Assembly: GCF_014252355.1 (NCBI RefSeq) | Contig: NZ_CP059217.1 | Location: forward strand, 475,273-539,272 | DNA: 64,000 nt | Direction of reading: 5' to 3' | Source: Blattabacterium cuenoti | GTDB lineage: Bacteria > Bacteroidota > Bacteroidia > Flavobacteriales > Blattabacteriaceae | In this document: positions 1 through 9,504 of the stretch, in pieces | Numbering within the stretch: the first letter of the stretch is position 1 | How the letters are laid out: every line of letters begins with the position of its first letter | Made by a program: the position numbers and the translations under genes | The notes under the pieces: generated by a model | The model's database searches: none | What the model was told of the DNA's origin: nothing | Seen by the model: the letters and a program-made list of their open reading frames with translations, nothing else

Positions 1-1
1 T

Positions 2-406
2 ATTCGAATGGATCCTATAGCAGAACCTTTTTTTAAAGACAGAGCAATTCGTCATCTAGAAAAAGGTAGAGTCGTAATTTTTGTTGCTGGTTTAGGAAAC
101 CCTTATTTTACAACAGATACAGCTGCAGTATTACGTGCCATAGAAATTCAAGCTGATGTTTTATTAAAAGGCACTAAAGTAGATGGAATTTATACTGAAG
201 ATCCAAAAAAAGATAAAAATGCAAAAAAAATAAAAAATATATCTTTTGATATGGTGTATAAAATGGGAATAAAAGTAATGGATACAACCGCTTTTATTTT
301 AGGAAATGAAAATAATTTACCTATTATTATTTTTGATATAAACCGTATAGGAAATTTTAAAAAAGCAATATCTGGAGAATCAATTGGGACCATTGTAACC
401 AACTAA
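2..406 (+). CDS. pyrH: UMP kinase, C-terminal part (cut by the window edge)
   Basis: This is the end of uridylate kinase, which phosphorylates UMP to UDP with ATP in the cytoplasm, the entry step to UTP and CTP. The frame is open back to base 2, with Ile-Arg before the first Met at base 8, so the gene starts outside the window. About 134 residues are present. Visible family features are the MDPIAEPFF stretch, the [19 protein letters not shown] loop and the segment [15 protein letters not shown], which corresponds to the usual K-x-T-K-V-D-G-V-Y-x-x-D-P of bacterial PyrH. The frr gene follows 18 bases later on the same strand, the common pyrH-frr order, so the two are probably co-transcribed. 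Confidence 0.95.
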   Translation: MRMDPIAEPFFKDRAIRHLEKGRVVIFVAGLGNPYFTTDTAAVLRAIEIQADVLLKGTKVDGIYTEDPKKDKNAKKIKNISFDMVYKMGIKVMDTTAFILGNENNLPIIIFDINRIGNFKKAISGESIGTIVTN

Positions 407-424
407 ATAATAACAAATAATATT

Positions 425-982
425 ATGGAAGATATAAATGAAATTTGTTCTTCTTGTCAAAAAGATATGAATAATATTTTAAAACAATTTAAAAATGATA
501 TTATTCGCATTAGATTGGGAAGTCAATCATTATTATCTTTTTTAGAAAAGATTAAAATTAAATATTATGATGATTTTGTAGATTTAATTAAAATTGCCAA
601 TATTTCTATTTTAGATAATATGAATTTAACTATTCGTCCATGGGATAAATCTTTAATTTCAATCATAGATAAAGCAATTATAGATTCTAATTTAGGGTTG
701 ATGCCTACAAATAAAGGAGAATATATACATATTAAAATTCCTATAATGACGGAAGAAGGTAGAAAACATTTGATCAAAAAAATTAAAACTGAAACAGAAC
801 AATCAAAAATACTGATTAGAGTTATAAGGAAAAAATATAATCAGATGATTAAAAAGAAGATAAATTTATCTCAAGATATATTAAAAAAAGGAGAACATCA
901 TATACAAAAAATAACAAATAATTATATTCAAAAAATTAATGAAATTTTTATTTTAAAGGAACAAGAAATATTACAAATATAG
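425..982 (+). CDS. frr: Ribosome recycling factor
   Basis: Ribosome recycling factor works with EF-G to split post-termination ribosomes. The 185-residue length is normal for the family. The protein is basic and predicted to be mostly helical (three-helix-bundle domain I), with the recognisable central segment around residues 66-105 containing IRPWDKSLISIIDKAI and the following NLGLMPTNKGEYIHIKIP. The usual G-R-A-S motif near residue 32 is replaced by LGSQS, a small deviation consistent with fast endosymbiont evolution. It follows pyrH by 18 bases and precedes asnS by 24 bases on the same strand. The start is the first ATG after pyrH. Confidence 0.95.
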   Translation: MEDINEICSSCQKDMNNILKQFKNDIIRIRLGSQSLLSFLEKIKIKYYDDFVDLIKIANISILDNMNLTIRPWDKSLISIIDKAIIDSNLGLMPTNKGEYIHIKIPIMTEEGRKHLIKKIKTETEQSKILIRVIRKKYNQMIKKKINLSQDILKKGEHHIQKITNNYIQKINEIFILKEQEILQI

Positions 983-1006
983 TATTATAATGAAATTTAT
1001 CCATGA

Positions 1007-2428
1007 ATGATTAAAAAATATTCAATTAAAAAATTATTGGATCAGCACAACCTTTTTTTAAACAAAAAAGTTATAGTAGAAGGGTGGGTACGTTCATTTA
1101 GAAATTATATGTTTATATCATTAAATGATGGTTCTACAATTAAAAATATTCAAATTGTTGTATCATCATCAGAAAAATTAAAAAAGAATTTTTTAAAACA
1201 AATAACAATTGGAACATCTCTTCATGTTATAGGAATTATAACTAATAGTATAGGAAAAGAACAAGTAATAGAGTTACAATCTGATTTAATTAAAATTTAC
1301 GGAAAAGTAGATCATTTATTATTTCAACAATCTATATTACAACCTAAACAACACAGTTTAGAAAAACTTAGGACACAAACACATCTAAGATTCAGAACTA
1401 AGGTCTTCAGTTGTGTTATGCGTATTCGTCATCATATAGCTTTTTCTATTCATAAATATTTTAATGAAAATGGATTTTTTTATATTCATACACCTATTAT
1501 TACTACTTCAAATGCAGAAGGTGCTGGAAATATGTTTCAAGTAACTACTTTGGATCTAAAACATATTCCATGGACACATGATAAAATAATAGATTATCAA
1601 AAAGATTTTTTTAAATGTAAAACATATCTTGGAGTATCTGGACAATTAGAAGCAGAAGCTGCATCGTTAGCATTAGGCAAAGTTTATACTTTTGGTCCAG
1701 TTTTTAGAGCAGAAAATTCAAATACTTCAAGACATTTATCGGAATTTTGGATGATAGAACCAGAAATAGCATTTTATCATTTAGAAGAAAATATGAATTT
1801 GGCAGAAGAGTTTTTAAAATATATTATTCAATATATAATTGAACATTGTGTAGATGATTTATATTTTTTAACAAATTATATGTCAAAAAATGAAGAACAA
1901 TCTTTATTAAAACAATTGGAATCTTTATTAACCATTAATTTTGAAAAAATTAGTTATACTGAATCTATAGATATTCTTAATAAATCTATACATAATAACA
2001 AAGTAAATTTTGTTCATCCTGTTGTTTGGGGAATGGATCTGCAATCTGAACATGAACAATATTTAGTGAATAAATATTTTAAAAATCCTATTATTATCTT
2101 TGATTATCCATGTGATATTAAAGCTTTTTATATGAAAATGAACAATGATGAAAAAACAGTTAGAGCTATGGATATATTATTTCCAAAAGTAGGGGAGATT
2201 ATTGGAGGATCTCAGAGAGAAGAACGTTATGATATTCTTATTACAAGAATGAAAAAACATAATATAAATAAACAATTACTTTATTGGTACTTAGATACAA
2301 GACGTTTTGGTTCAGTCCCACATAGTGGATTTGGATTAGGATTTGACAGATTAGTTCAATTTATTTCAGGAATGCAAAATATTCGTGATGTTATTCCTTT
2401 TCCAAAAACTCCAAATCATGCATCATAA
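1007..2428 (+). CDS. asnS: Asparaginyl-tRNA synthetase
   Basis: Charges tRNA-Asn with asparagine. The 473-residue protein has an N-terminal OB-fold anticodon-binding domain (about residues 10-110, including VIVEGWVRSFRNY) followed by a class II catalytic core. Motif 2 is seen as FGPVFRAENSNTSRHLSEFWMIEPE, and motif 3 as GFGLGFDRLVQFISGMQNIRDVIPFPKTP close to the C-terminus. The combination SRHLSEFWMIEPE with an NHAS ending separates AsnRS from AspRS. An ATG four bases upstream (1003) runs into a stop after two codons, so 1007 is the start. The next gene, rpoN, starts 10 bases after the stop. Confidence 0.96.
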   Translation: MIKKYSIKKLLDQHNLFLNKKVIVEGWVRSFRNYMFISLNDGSTIKNIQIVVSSSEKLKKNFLKQITIGTSLHVIGIITNSIGKEQVIELQSDLIKIYGKVDHLLFQQSILQPKQHSLEKLRTQTHLRFRTKVFSCVMRIRHHIAFSIHKYFNENGFFYIHTPIITTSNAEGAGNMFQVTTLDLKHIPWTHDKIIDYQKDFFKCKTYLGVSGQLEAEAASLALGKVYTFGPVFRAENSNTSRHLSEFWMIEPEIAFYHLEENMNLAEEFLKYIIQYIIEHCVDDLYFLTNYMSKNEEQSLLKQLESLLTINFEKISYTESIDILNKSIHNNKVNFVHPVVWGMDLQSEHEQYLVNKYFKNPIIIFDYPCDIKAFYMKMNNDEKTVRAMDILFPKVGEIIGGSQREERYDILITRMKKHNINKQLLYWYLDTRRFGSVPHSGFGLGFDRLVQFISGMQNIRDVIPFPKTPNHAS

Positions 2429-2437
2429 TTACAAACC

Positions 2438-3862
2438 ATGTTAAAACAACAATTATTTCAAAAAATACAGCATAAACTATCTCCCAAACAAATTCAATTA
2501 ATGAAATTAGTTCAATTATCTACTTTAGATTTTGAACAACGAGTAAAAAAAGAATTAGAGGAAAATCCAGCTTTAGAAAAAATAGACGAAGAAATATCAA
2601 AAGATTATGATGACAATCATTTAGATAATATTCTTAAAGACCAACTAAAAAATGAATATTTAAATAATAATGATAAAAAAATTTTACATTTTAAAAATAA
2701 TATTCAAGAAGAAAATTATCATCCTATAGTTTCTGGAATATCTTTTCAAGAATACCTAAAAAATCAATTGCACACATTTAGATTTTTGAATAAAACAGAA
2801 TTATTAATAGCAGATTTTATATTGGGAAATATCGATGAAAATGGATATATAAGAAGAAAAATGTCTTCTCTTGTTGAAGATATTTTTTTGATTCTTGAAA
2901 TATCTATTGATCTAGCACAAATAGAAAAAATAATTATTAATTACATACAAAAATTAGAGCCTATTGGTGTTGGAGCTAGAAATTTACAAGAATGTTTATT
3001 AATTCAATTATCGCAAAAAAAAACATCAAAAGAAATTTATTTTGCTAAACAAATTATAAAAAATTATTTTGAACTTTTTATAAAAAAACATTATAATAAA
3101 CTGCAAAATAAATTAGAAATAACAACAAATTTTTTACGAAAGGTTTTTCATCAAATTGAAAAACTAAATCCAAAACCAGGAAAAATTTATTCATGTAGTT
3201 CAAAAACTATCAATTATTTAATTCCAGATTTTACAATTTTAGTTGTAGATGGTAGATTAGAACTTTCTTTAAATAAAAGAAATATTCCAGAATTAAAAAT
3301 ATCGACTTTTTACTTGAACATGTTAAAATATTATAAAACTTATAATAAAAAGAAAGAAGATTACAAGAATATTCTTCTTTTTTTAAAAAACAAAATAGAT
3401 TCAGCAAAATGGTTTTTAGATGCTATTAAACAACGTAAAAATACATTAATGTTGACTATGAATGCTATCATGAATTATCAAAAAGAATATTTTTTAACTG
3501 GGGATACCTCAAATATTAAACCAATGATTTTAAAGAATATCTCTCAACAAATTGGAGTTGGAATTTCTACTGTATCTCGTGTAGCTAACAGTAAATATGT
3601 GAATACACCATATGGCACTTTTTTAATAAAAAAATTTTTTTCAGAAAAAATGATAAATATAGAAGGAGAAGAAATTTCTTCTATTGAAATAAAAAGATTA
3701 TTGAAAGAATTTGTGTATCAAGAAAATAAAAATCAACCAATTACTGATGAAGAATTATCAAATCTTTTAAAAGAAAAAGGATATATAGTAGCGAGAAGAA
3801 CTGTTGCTAAATATAGAAATCAAATGAAGATACCAGTAGCTAGATTAAGAAAAATATTATAA
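2438..3862 (+). CDS. rpoN: RNA polymerase sigma-54 factor
   Basis: Alternative sigma factor that needs an ATP-dependent enhancer-binding activator to open promoters with a -24/-12 GG/GC element. The 474-residue protein has the glutamine- and leucine-rich region I (LFQKIQHKLSPKQIQLMKLVQ, then FEQRVKKELEENPALE), a core-binding middle part with LEPIGVGARNLQECL, and the C-terminal DNA-binding RpoN box ARRTVAKYR at residues 452-460. All parts look intact, so the gene is probably functional. No sigma-54 activator (AAA+ enhancer-binding protein) is in this window. It ends the pyrH-frr-asnS-rpoN run and faces sufE across a 193-base gap. Confidence 0.95.
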   Translation: MLKQQLFQKIQHKLSPKQIQLMKLVQLSTLDFEQRVKKELEENPALEKIDEEISKDYDDNHLDNILKDQLKNEYLNNNDKKILHFKNNIQEENYHPIVSGISFQEYLKNQLHTFRFLNKTELLIADFILGNIDENGYIRRKMSSLVEDIFLILEISIDLAQIEKIIINYIQKLEPIGVGARNLQECLLIQLSQKKTSKEIYFAKQIIKNYFELFIKKHYNKLQNKLEITTNFLRKVFHQIEKLNPKPGKIYSCSSKTINYLIPDFTILVVDGRLELSLNKRNIPELKISTFYLNMLKYYKTYNKKKEDYKNILLFLKNKIDSAKWFLDAIKQRKNTLMLTMNAIMNYQKEYFLTGDTSNIKPMILKNISQQIGVGISTVSRVANSKYVNTPYGTFLIKKFFSEKMINIEGEEISSIEIKRLLKEFVYQENKNQPITDEELSNLLKEKGYIVARRTVAKYRNQMKIPVARLRKIL

Positions 3863-4055
3863 AGATAACGTGTATATTATTTTTTGATACATTACAAAAT
3901 GTACTTATGACTATAATATCCTATTTTATTTACTCCTTACTTTAATAAGTCTATTGCCTATAATCAAATAATAAAATAAAATAGAAAATTTTTTAAAAAT
4001 TTTAATATATAAAATCAGTATGTTTGTTATAATTTATTATTGTCATGATTAAACA
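3863..4055. other. Convergent intergenic region rpoN / sufE with A/T inverted repeats
   Basis: No gene is visible here. It separates the ends of rpoN (+) and sufE (-), where a bidirectional terminator would be expected. Two inverted repeats are seen: arms 3921-3931 and 3974-3984 (11 bp, loop about 42), and a nearly continuous A4T5/A5T4 palindrome around 3985-4003. Both stems are purely or almost purely A/T, so terminator function is only a guess. Confidence 0.3.
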
Positions 4056-4475
4056 TTATGAATTAGTTGAAAAATATTGTGCATAAAATTTGATTTTTTT
4101 TAAAAACAATAATAATCCATTTGATCTAATTGGAGTTAAAAAATTGTTAAATCCTATGTCACTAATAAAATTTGCCTTTGACGAAATAATTTCAAATGGA
4201 TATCTTCCTGAATACACATTAATCATAATTGCAATCAATCCTTTAGGAATTAAAGCATCACTATCAGCATCAAAAATTATTTTCATACCAATTAATTTAG
4301 CATCTAACCAAACTTTAGATTGACATCCATAAATTAATTTATCTTCAGTTCTAAATGTATTATCTTGTTTTGGCAAACTATTACCTAGATATAATATATA
4401 TTCATATTTATCTTGCCAATCATGTAATTGATCAAATTCTTGTTTAATTTTTTGTTCTTTATCTTTTAATGTCAT
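4056..4475 (-). CDS. sufE: SufE-like sulfur acceptor
   Basis: SufE accepts persulfide sulfur from the cysteine desulfurase SufS and passes it to the SufBCD scaffold during Fe-S cluster assembly. The 139-residue length is typical. The active-site cysteine is Cys51 in the context LIYGCQSKVWL, the same residue number as in E. coli SufE, followed by the expected FDADSDALIPKGLIAIM segment and a YPFEII piece. The SufS, SufB, SufC and SufD genes are not in this window. Fe-S customers nearby include the aconitase-like LeuC. The gene lies 50 bases downstream of metE on the same strand. Confidence 0.93.
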   Translation of the reverse strand: MTLKDKEQKIKQEFDQLHDWQDKYEYILYLGNSLPKQDNTFRTEDKLIYGCQSKVWLDAKLIGMKIIFDADSDALIPKGLIAIMINVYSGRYPFEIISSKANFISDIGFNNFLTPIRSNGLLLFLKKIKFYAQYFSTNS

Positions 4476-4486
4476 GTGATTTTATT

Positions 4487-4503
4487 CTATTATAGTATAA
4501 TAG
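4487..4503. other. 17-base perfect palindrome between metE and sufE
   Basis: CTATTATA, one central G, then TATAATAG forms perfect 8-bp arms. It lies between the end of metE (4526) and the start of sufE (4475), 12 bases before the sufE start codon. It could be a weak hairpin at the metE end or part of a sufE promoter. All-but-one base pairs are A/T, so chance is possible. Confidence 0.3.
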
Positions 4504-4525
4504 AAATAAAAAACAATCATTATTA

Positions 4526-6805
4526 TTATGATGATGCATGTTGTTCTCTAGCTATTTTTGTTGCTGTTGTCATATTTTTTAAAGAATTCATAACTTCATT
4601 CCAAGTTCTAGTTTTTAATCCACAATCTGGATTAATCCAAAGATTTTTAATAGGTAATTTCTTTGAAGCTTTATTAATTAAATTTAATATTTCTTTGACT
4701 CCAGGAATTCTTGGAGAATGAATATCATATACACCAGGACCTATTTCATTTTGATATGCAAAATTCGAAAACGCATTTAAAAGTTCCATTTTAGATCTTG
4801 AAGTTTCTATAGTAATGACATCAGCATCTAAATCAGAAATATATTTTAAAATATCATTTACCTCACTATAACATATATGTGTATGAATTTGTGTCTCATC
4901 TTTAACTATACTAGAAGATAATTTAAATGCTTTAATTGCCCAATCAAAGTAAAATTTCCAATTTTTCTTTTTTAATGGTAATCCTTCTCTTAGCGCTGGT
5001 TCATCTATTTGAATAATTTTAATCCCAGAATTTTCCAAAGATTTTACTTCTTCTCTAATTGCCCATGCTATTTGATAAGCAGTATCATAATATGGTTGAT
5101 CATCTCTTACAAAAGACCATTTTAAAATAGTTACCGGTCCAGTTAATATACCTTTTATTAATTTTTTTGTTTGAGATTGAGCAAATGATATCCATTTTAC
5201 AGTCATATCATCAACTCGTTTTACATCTTCATAAATCACTGGAGGTTTTACACATCTACTGCCATAACTTTGTACCCATCCGTTTTTTGTAGACACAAAT
5301 CCTTGTAATTTATCTGAAAAAAATTCTACCATATCATTTCTTTCAAATTCACCATGGACCAAAACATCTAAATTTATTTTTTCTTGTTTTTTTATAGCAT
5401 CTATTATATATTGTTGTATCAATTCTTCATATTGATGTTGGCTAATTTCATGATTTTTTAACTTTTTTCGTAAAGTTCTTATTTCTTTAGTTTGAGGAAA
5501 TGACCCTATAGTTGTAGTTGGAAATAAAGGAAGTCTAAATTTTTTTTGTTGTTTTGTTTGACGAATTTGAAAAGCATTTGTTCTTGTTATATTTTCTTTT
5601 TTTATTTGTTTAAAAATATATTTTTCTTTTTCTTTTTTTTCAAAATATTTAAAATTATTCAAAAGTATTTCTTTTTGACCATTTAAAATCTTTTCTAAAT
5701 CATTTAATTCATAAAGTTTTTGTTTAGCAAAAGCCATTTTATTGATTATATTTATAGGAATAGAGTCTTCAAATTCTAAATCAATTGGAATATGCAATAA
5801 TGAACAACTAGGAGCAATAATAATTCTTTCTTTTCCTAATTTTAATATTGCTTTTTCAATAATTTTTATAGAATGAGTATAATTGTTTTTCCATATATTT
5901 TTTCCATTAATTATTCCTAAAGAAAGCCCCATTTTTTCTTCTTTAAAAAAATCTAAAATTTTAGTTAAATTACTATTATTTTCTACTAAATCAATATGTA
6001 AGTTAAATGTTGAAGAAAAATTTTTAAATATATATAAATTATTTTCTTCAATACTATCAAAATAAGAAGTTAATATTATGTTAATGGCATTATTAGAACA
6101 AATTTTATTAATGGTTTTATAAACGTATTTCAATGCTTCTATTATTTGATCATTTAATGAATCAAAAACTAAAATTGGTTCATCTAGTTGTATCCATTTA
6201 ATATTTTTCTTGATTAACCGTTGTATAATTTCTATGTAAACAGGTAATAAATTATCTATTAAATCTAATTTATTAAAATTGGTATTTTTTTCCTTTCCTA
6301 AATATAAATAAGTTAGAGGTCCAATTAAAACAGGTTTTGGAATAGCATTTTTTATTATTTTTTTATATTCATCAATTTCATTAAATATTTTCATAGAATA
6401 AATTCCAAATTTTTGATTTTTTTCAAATTCTGGAACTATGTAATGATAATTTGTATTAAACCATTTAGTCATTTCCATAGCTTTAAAATCAAATTTATTT
6501 TTTTGAAATCCTCTAGCCATAGCAAAATAAATATCTATATCTTCCTTAAATTGAGTATAATATAATTCAGATATATTACCAAGTAAGAATGACATATCTA
6601 ATACATGATCATAAAAACTAAAATCATTACATGGAATTAAATCTAATCCACAGTTTTCTTGTGTTTTCCAATTATTTATTCTTATTTGTTTTCCAATATT
6701 AAATAAAGATTTTGAAGTAATTAGATTATTCCAGTAATCTTCACAAGCTTTTTTCAATTCTCTTTTTATTCCTATTCTAGGATAACCTAAATTATGTTTC
6801 AACAT
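4526..6805 (-). CDS. metE: Cobalamin-independent methionine synthase
   Basis: MetE transfers the methyl group from 5-methyltetrahydrofolate (polyglutamate) to homocysteine to make methionine without vitamin B12. At 759 residues it is full length, with two related barrel halves. The N-terminus LGYPRIGIKRELKKACEDYW is the family signature. The catalytic C-terminal half begins near LFPTTTIGSFPQTKEIR. Zinc ligands are visible as the His and Cys in THICYSEVND and a later Cys in WINPDCGLKTR. MetE is a slow, highly expressed enzyme, so keeping it intact in a shrinking genome suggests methionine supply matters. The next gene on the strand is sufE. Confidence 0.97.
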   Translation of the reverse strand: MLKHNLGYPRIGIKRELKKACEDYWNNLITSKSLFNIGKQIRINNWKTQENCGLDLIPCNDFSFYDHVLDMSFLLGNISELYYTQFKEDIDIYFAMARGFQKNKFDFKAMEMTKWFNTNYHYIVPEFEKNQKFGIYSMKIFNEIDEYKKIIKNAIPKPVLIGPLTYLYLGKEKNTNFNKLDLIDNLLPVYIEIIQRLIKKNIKWIQLDEPILVFDSLNDQIIEALKYVYKTINKICSNNAINIILTSYFDSIEENNLYIFKNFSSTFNLHIDLVENNSNLTKILDFFKEEKMGLSLGIINGKNIWKNNYTHSIKIIEKAILKLGKERIIIAPSCSLLHIPIDLEFEDSIPINIINKMAFAKQKLYELNDLEKILNGQKEILLNNFKYFEKKEKEKYIFKQIKKENITRTNAFQIRQTKQQKKFRLPLFPTTTIGSFPQTKEIRTLRKKLKNHEISQHQYEELIQQYIIDAIKKQEKINLDVLVHGEFERNDMVEFFSDKLQGFVSTKNGWVQSYGSRCVKPPVIYEDVKRVDDMTVKWISFAQSQTKKLIKGILTGPVTILKWSFVRDDQPYYDTAYQIAWAIREEVKSLENSGIKIIQIDEPALREGLPLKKKNWKFYFDWAIKAFKLSSSIVKDETQIHTHICYSEVNDILKYISDLDADVITIETSRSKMELLNAFSNFAYQNEIGPGVYDIHSPRIPGVKEILNLINKASKKLPIKNLWINPDCGLKTRTWNEVMNSLKNMTTATKIAREQHASS

Positions 6806-6898
6806 AATATCATAATATCATTTCAATTCAATGAACAATATATAATATTTTTTTAATAAAAAATAAATATGATTTTATTATCGATTATTGATTATATT

Positions 6899-8095
6899 TT
6901 ATGTTGAATAATACAAATATTTTAAAATAGTTTTATCTATAAATGAAAAACATACATTTCTTCTTTGCATCATTCTTTTGGCAGTTTCACACACTTGTGA
7001 AAAAGATATTTTTTTATTATAATGATTACCAAAAGAAAAAGAAGGAATATATTTTGGAGGAAATCCAATTCCAAAAATATTAGCCCCAACTCCTACTATT
7101 GTAGCTGTATTAAATTGAGTATTAATAGAAGATTTAGAGTAATCTCCCATAATCATACCAAAAAATTGAATAGGAATTATAATAAAATTATTTTTTTCAT
7201 AACTCCAAACTTTATTATTATTAGAATAATCATTTCTTAGATTAGATATATTAGTTCCTGCTCCTATATTACACCATTCTCCAATTATAGAATCTCCTAC
7301 AAAACCATCATGAGCTTTATTAGAATATGAAATAAATATAGAATTTTTTATTTCTCCACCAACTTTACATTGTGGTCCTATAGTAGTTGCTCCATATATT
7401 TTAGTTCCCATATTTAATAAAGAATTTCTACAAATGGCTGCAGGTCCACGAATCATTGATCCTTCCAAAATTTGAACTCCTTTTTCAATATAAATAGGAC
7501 CTATTTTAGCATTTAATACAACATTATAAGAATACAAATCTTCTTCAAGAAAAATATTTTTTTTATCAATAATATAATTTGGTCCTAATAAAGAAAAAGA
7601 TTTCTTTTTTTTTGTAAGAAAATCAAAATCTTGTCTTAAAACTTTATCGTTATTAACAAATAAATCCCATATATTTTTAATATAAATAACTTTATCAAGT
7701 GAATATATTTTTTTGTATTTATTATTTAATTTAGTTATAGTTTTATAACTACTACTACTTGTACTTGTACGTGTAGCCACCATTGTTTTTGTTTTGGAAC
7801 AAAAAATTGCTTCATTTTCTTTTAAATTAAATAGTAATTGTAATAATTCATCATTTGGTAAAAATGATGAATTAATCATCAATATGTTTTTTATATTTAA
7901 TTTTTTTTTCAATATATATTTCTTTGAAAGAAAATTTTTTGTACAAATTATAGATTTTCCACCAATATATTTTTCCCATCTATCTTGAATGGTTAATATT
8001 CCTATACGAATTTTTGAAATAGTTTTAGTAAATGTAATAGGAAGTAAATTAATCCATTCTATTTCTCCATCATATAATATAAAATATTCATCCAT
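6899..8095 (-). CDS. Alternative GlmU-like sugar-nucleotide transferase (Bacteroidetes type)
   Basis: The 398-residue protein resembles the Bacteroidetes alternative GlmU family, thought to combine glucosamine-1-phosphate N-acetyltransferase and UDP-GlcNAc pyrophosphorylase activity for peptidoglycan and lipid A. The N-terminal part is divergent and lacks an obvious canonical pyrophosphorylase glycine loop. From about residue 180 to 340 it shows left-handed beta-helix hexapeptide repeats (IYIEKGVQILEGSMIRGPAAI, then LNMGTKIYGATTIGPQCKVGGEI), and an SNKAHDGFVGDSIIG segment whose His may match the GlmU acetyltransferase base. A serine run (TSTSSSS, near residue 105) comes from short repeats at about 7750-7770. 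rpmE lies 1 base upstream. Confidence 0.85.
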   Translation of the reverse strand: MDEYFILYDGEIEWINLLPITFTKTISKIRIGILTIQDRWEKYIGGKSIICTKNFLSKKYILKKKLNIKNILMINSSFLPNDELLQLLFNLKENEAIFCSKTKTMVATRTSTSSSSYKTITKLNNKYKKIYSLDKVIYIKNIWDLFVNNDKVLRQDFDFLTKKKKSFSLLGPNYIIDKKNIFLEEDLYSYNVVLNAKIGPIYIEKGVQILEGSMIRGPAAICRNSLLNMGTKIYGATTIGPQCKVGGEIKNSIFISYSNKAHDGFVGDSIIGEWCNIGAGTNISNLRNDYSNNNKVWSYEKNNFIIIPIQFFGMIMGDYSKSSINTQFNTATIVGVGANIFGIGFPPKYIPSFSFGNHYNKKISFSQVCETAKRMMQRRNVCFSFIDKTILKYLYYST

Positions 8096-8096
8096 A

Positions 8097-8348
8097 TTAA
8101 ATATTATATTTTTTGTATTTATTTTTAAATTTTTCTGATGGACCTGTTTTCCTAATCAATTTTTTTTCTCCAGTATAAAATGGATGTGAATAACTAGATA
8201 TTTCCATTTTGTATAATGGATATTCTATTCCATTTAATTTTATAAATTCTTTTGTAATTACTGTGGATTTACAAATAAAAAATTTTTCATTATTAATATC
8301 TTGAAAAACAACTGGTCTATAATTTTTTGGATGTATATTTTTTTTCAT
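8097..8348 (-). CDS. rpmE2: 50S ribosomal protein L31, type B
   Basis: Large-subunit ribosomal protein L31. The 83-residue length and the start MKKNIHPKNYRPVVFQD are typical of the type B form. It lacks the zinc-binding cysteine set of the type A (C+) paralogue; only one Cys (FICKST) is present. The family core SSYSHPFYTGEKK is clear. It sits between the FabH-like gene (4 bases upstream) and the GlmU-like gene (1 base downstream) in a tightly packed minus-strand run. Confidence 0.95.
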   Translation of the reverse strand: MKKNIHPKNYRPVVFQDINNEKFFICKSTVITKEFIKLNGIEYPLYKMEISSYSHPFYTGEKKLIRKTGPSEKFKNKYKKYNI

Positions 8349-8352
8349 AATT

Positions 8353-9462
8353 TTATAATTTAAAATAAGGAAATCTATAAATCATTCCATTAATATTCAT
8401 ACCAGCTCCTAATGAGGCCATTAAAATTGTATCTCCAGGTTGAATATTATGATTAGGCATTTCTCCTTTAAGAATTAAATCTAATAAAGTAGGGACGGTA
8501 GCTACAGAAGAATTGCCAAATTTTTGAATAGTCATAGGCATTAATTTTTTATATAATCCTTTGTCTATTGAAGAATAATTATACAATTTTAACAATCTTT
8601 TGAAAATTGCATAATCCATTTTAGCATTAGCTTGATGAATTAAAATTTTTTTTATATCATTAAGATGTAAATTAACATGATCTAATATATTTTTTAACAT
8701 TTTTGGAACTTCATTTAATGCATACTCATAAATTCTTCTTCCATTCATTCTAATATTTAATAATGATTTTGTATAATTTGGATTTAAAGAAGGTCCATTA
8801 GTAAGATAATGAAATTCTTCATTAGTATTACATTGAGAATCAAAATAAAGAATTCCATAATTTTCTTCTTCTTTAGTAGTAGTATCTACTGCAGACAATA
8901 CCGCTGCTCCTGCACCATCAGAAAATATCATAGCATTTTGATCATGTGGATCTATTACTTTAGATAAAGTTTCTGAACTTGTAATTAAAATATTTTTAGC
9001 ATATTTAGATCGTATAAGCTGATCTGCTAATATCATTCCTTCTATCCAGCCTGTACAACCAAAAATCATATCATATGGACGACATTTATGATTATTGATT
9101 TTAAGTTTATTTTTTACTCTAGATGCTATAGAGGGCATTAAATCAGATTGATAAGATAATGGATGAATATCTCCATAATTGTGTGCTGATATAATATAAT
9201 CTATTTTTTCTTTGTATATTTTAGAATGAATTAACGCTTTTTTTGCGGCTATTGTTGCAATATCAGAATTTAATAATCCTTTATGTACATATCTTCTTTC
9301 CTCTATTTCTGTAATTTTTTTAAATTTATTAATAATTTCTTGATTAGATTTTTTTATTTTTAAACCTTTTTGATCGTAAAAAGAATATTTTAAAAAATAA
9401 TCACTTTTTATTATTTTTTTTGGTAAATAATGCCCAGTCCCTGTAATGATTGATCTAATCAT
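8353..9462 (-). CDS. 3-oxoacyl-ACP synthase III family protein (FabH-like)
   Basis: A 369-residue thiolase-fold condensing enzyme. The catalytic triad is visible: Cys136 in IFGCTGWIEG, His in ILIHQANAKMD and Asn in FGNSSVATVPTLLDL. The C-terminal glycine-rich LMASLGAGMNINGMIYRF fits the KAS III family. Standard FabH condenses acetyl-CoA with malonyl-ACP to start fatty-acid synthesis. This protein is longer than E. coli FabH (317 residues) and has an extended N-terminus, so it belongs to the longer ketoacyl-synthase III branch common in Bacteroidetes, and its exact substrate is not certain. FabF, FabG and AcpP are encoded elsewhere in the window. Confidence 0.85.
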   Translation of the reverse strand: MIRSIITGTGHYLPKKIIKSDYFLKYSFYDQKGLKIKKSNQEIINKFKKITEIEERRYVHKGLLNSDIATIAAKKALIHSKIYKEKIDYIISAHNYGDIHPLSYQSDLMPSIASRVKNKLKINNHKCRPYDMIFGCTGWIEGMILADQLIRSKYAKNILITSSETLSKVIDPHDQNAMIFSDGAGAAVLSAVDTTTKEEENYGILYFDSQCNTNEEFHYLTNGPSLNPNYTKSLLNIRMNGRRIYEYALNEVPKMLKNILDHVNLHLNDIKKILIHQANAKMDYAIFKRLLKLYNYSSIDKGLYKKLMPMTIQKFGNSSVATVPTLLDLILKGEMPNHNIQPGDTILMASLGAGMNINGMIYRFPYFKL

Positions 9463-9504
9463 TCAATAAAGATTGATTTTATTAATTTAAAAAAATTATC
9501 TCTC

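Noticed and set aside
3985-4003. A/T palindrome considered as an intrinsic terminator of rpoN
   Set aside because: The stem has only A/T pairs with no separate T tract, so it is too weak to call a terminator.
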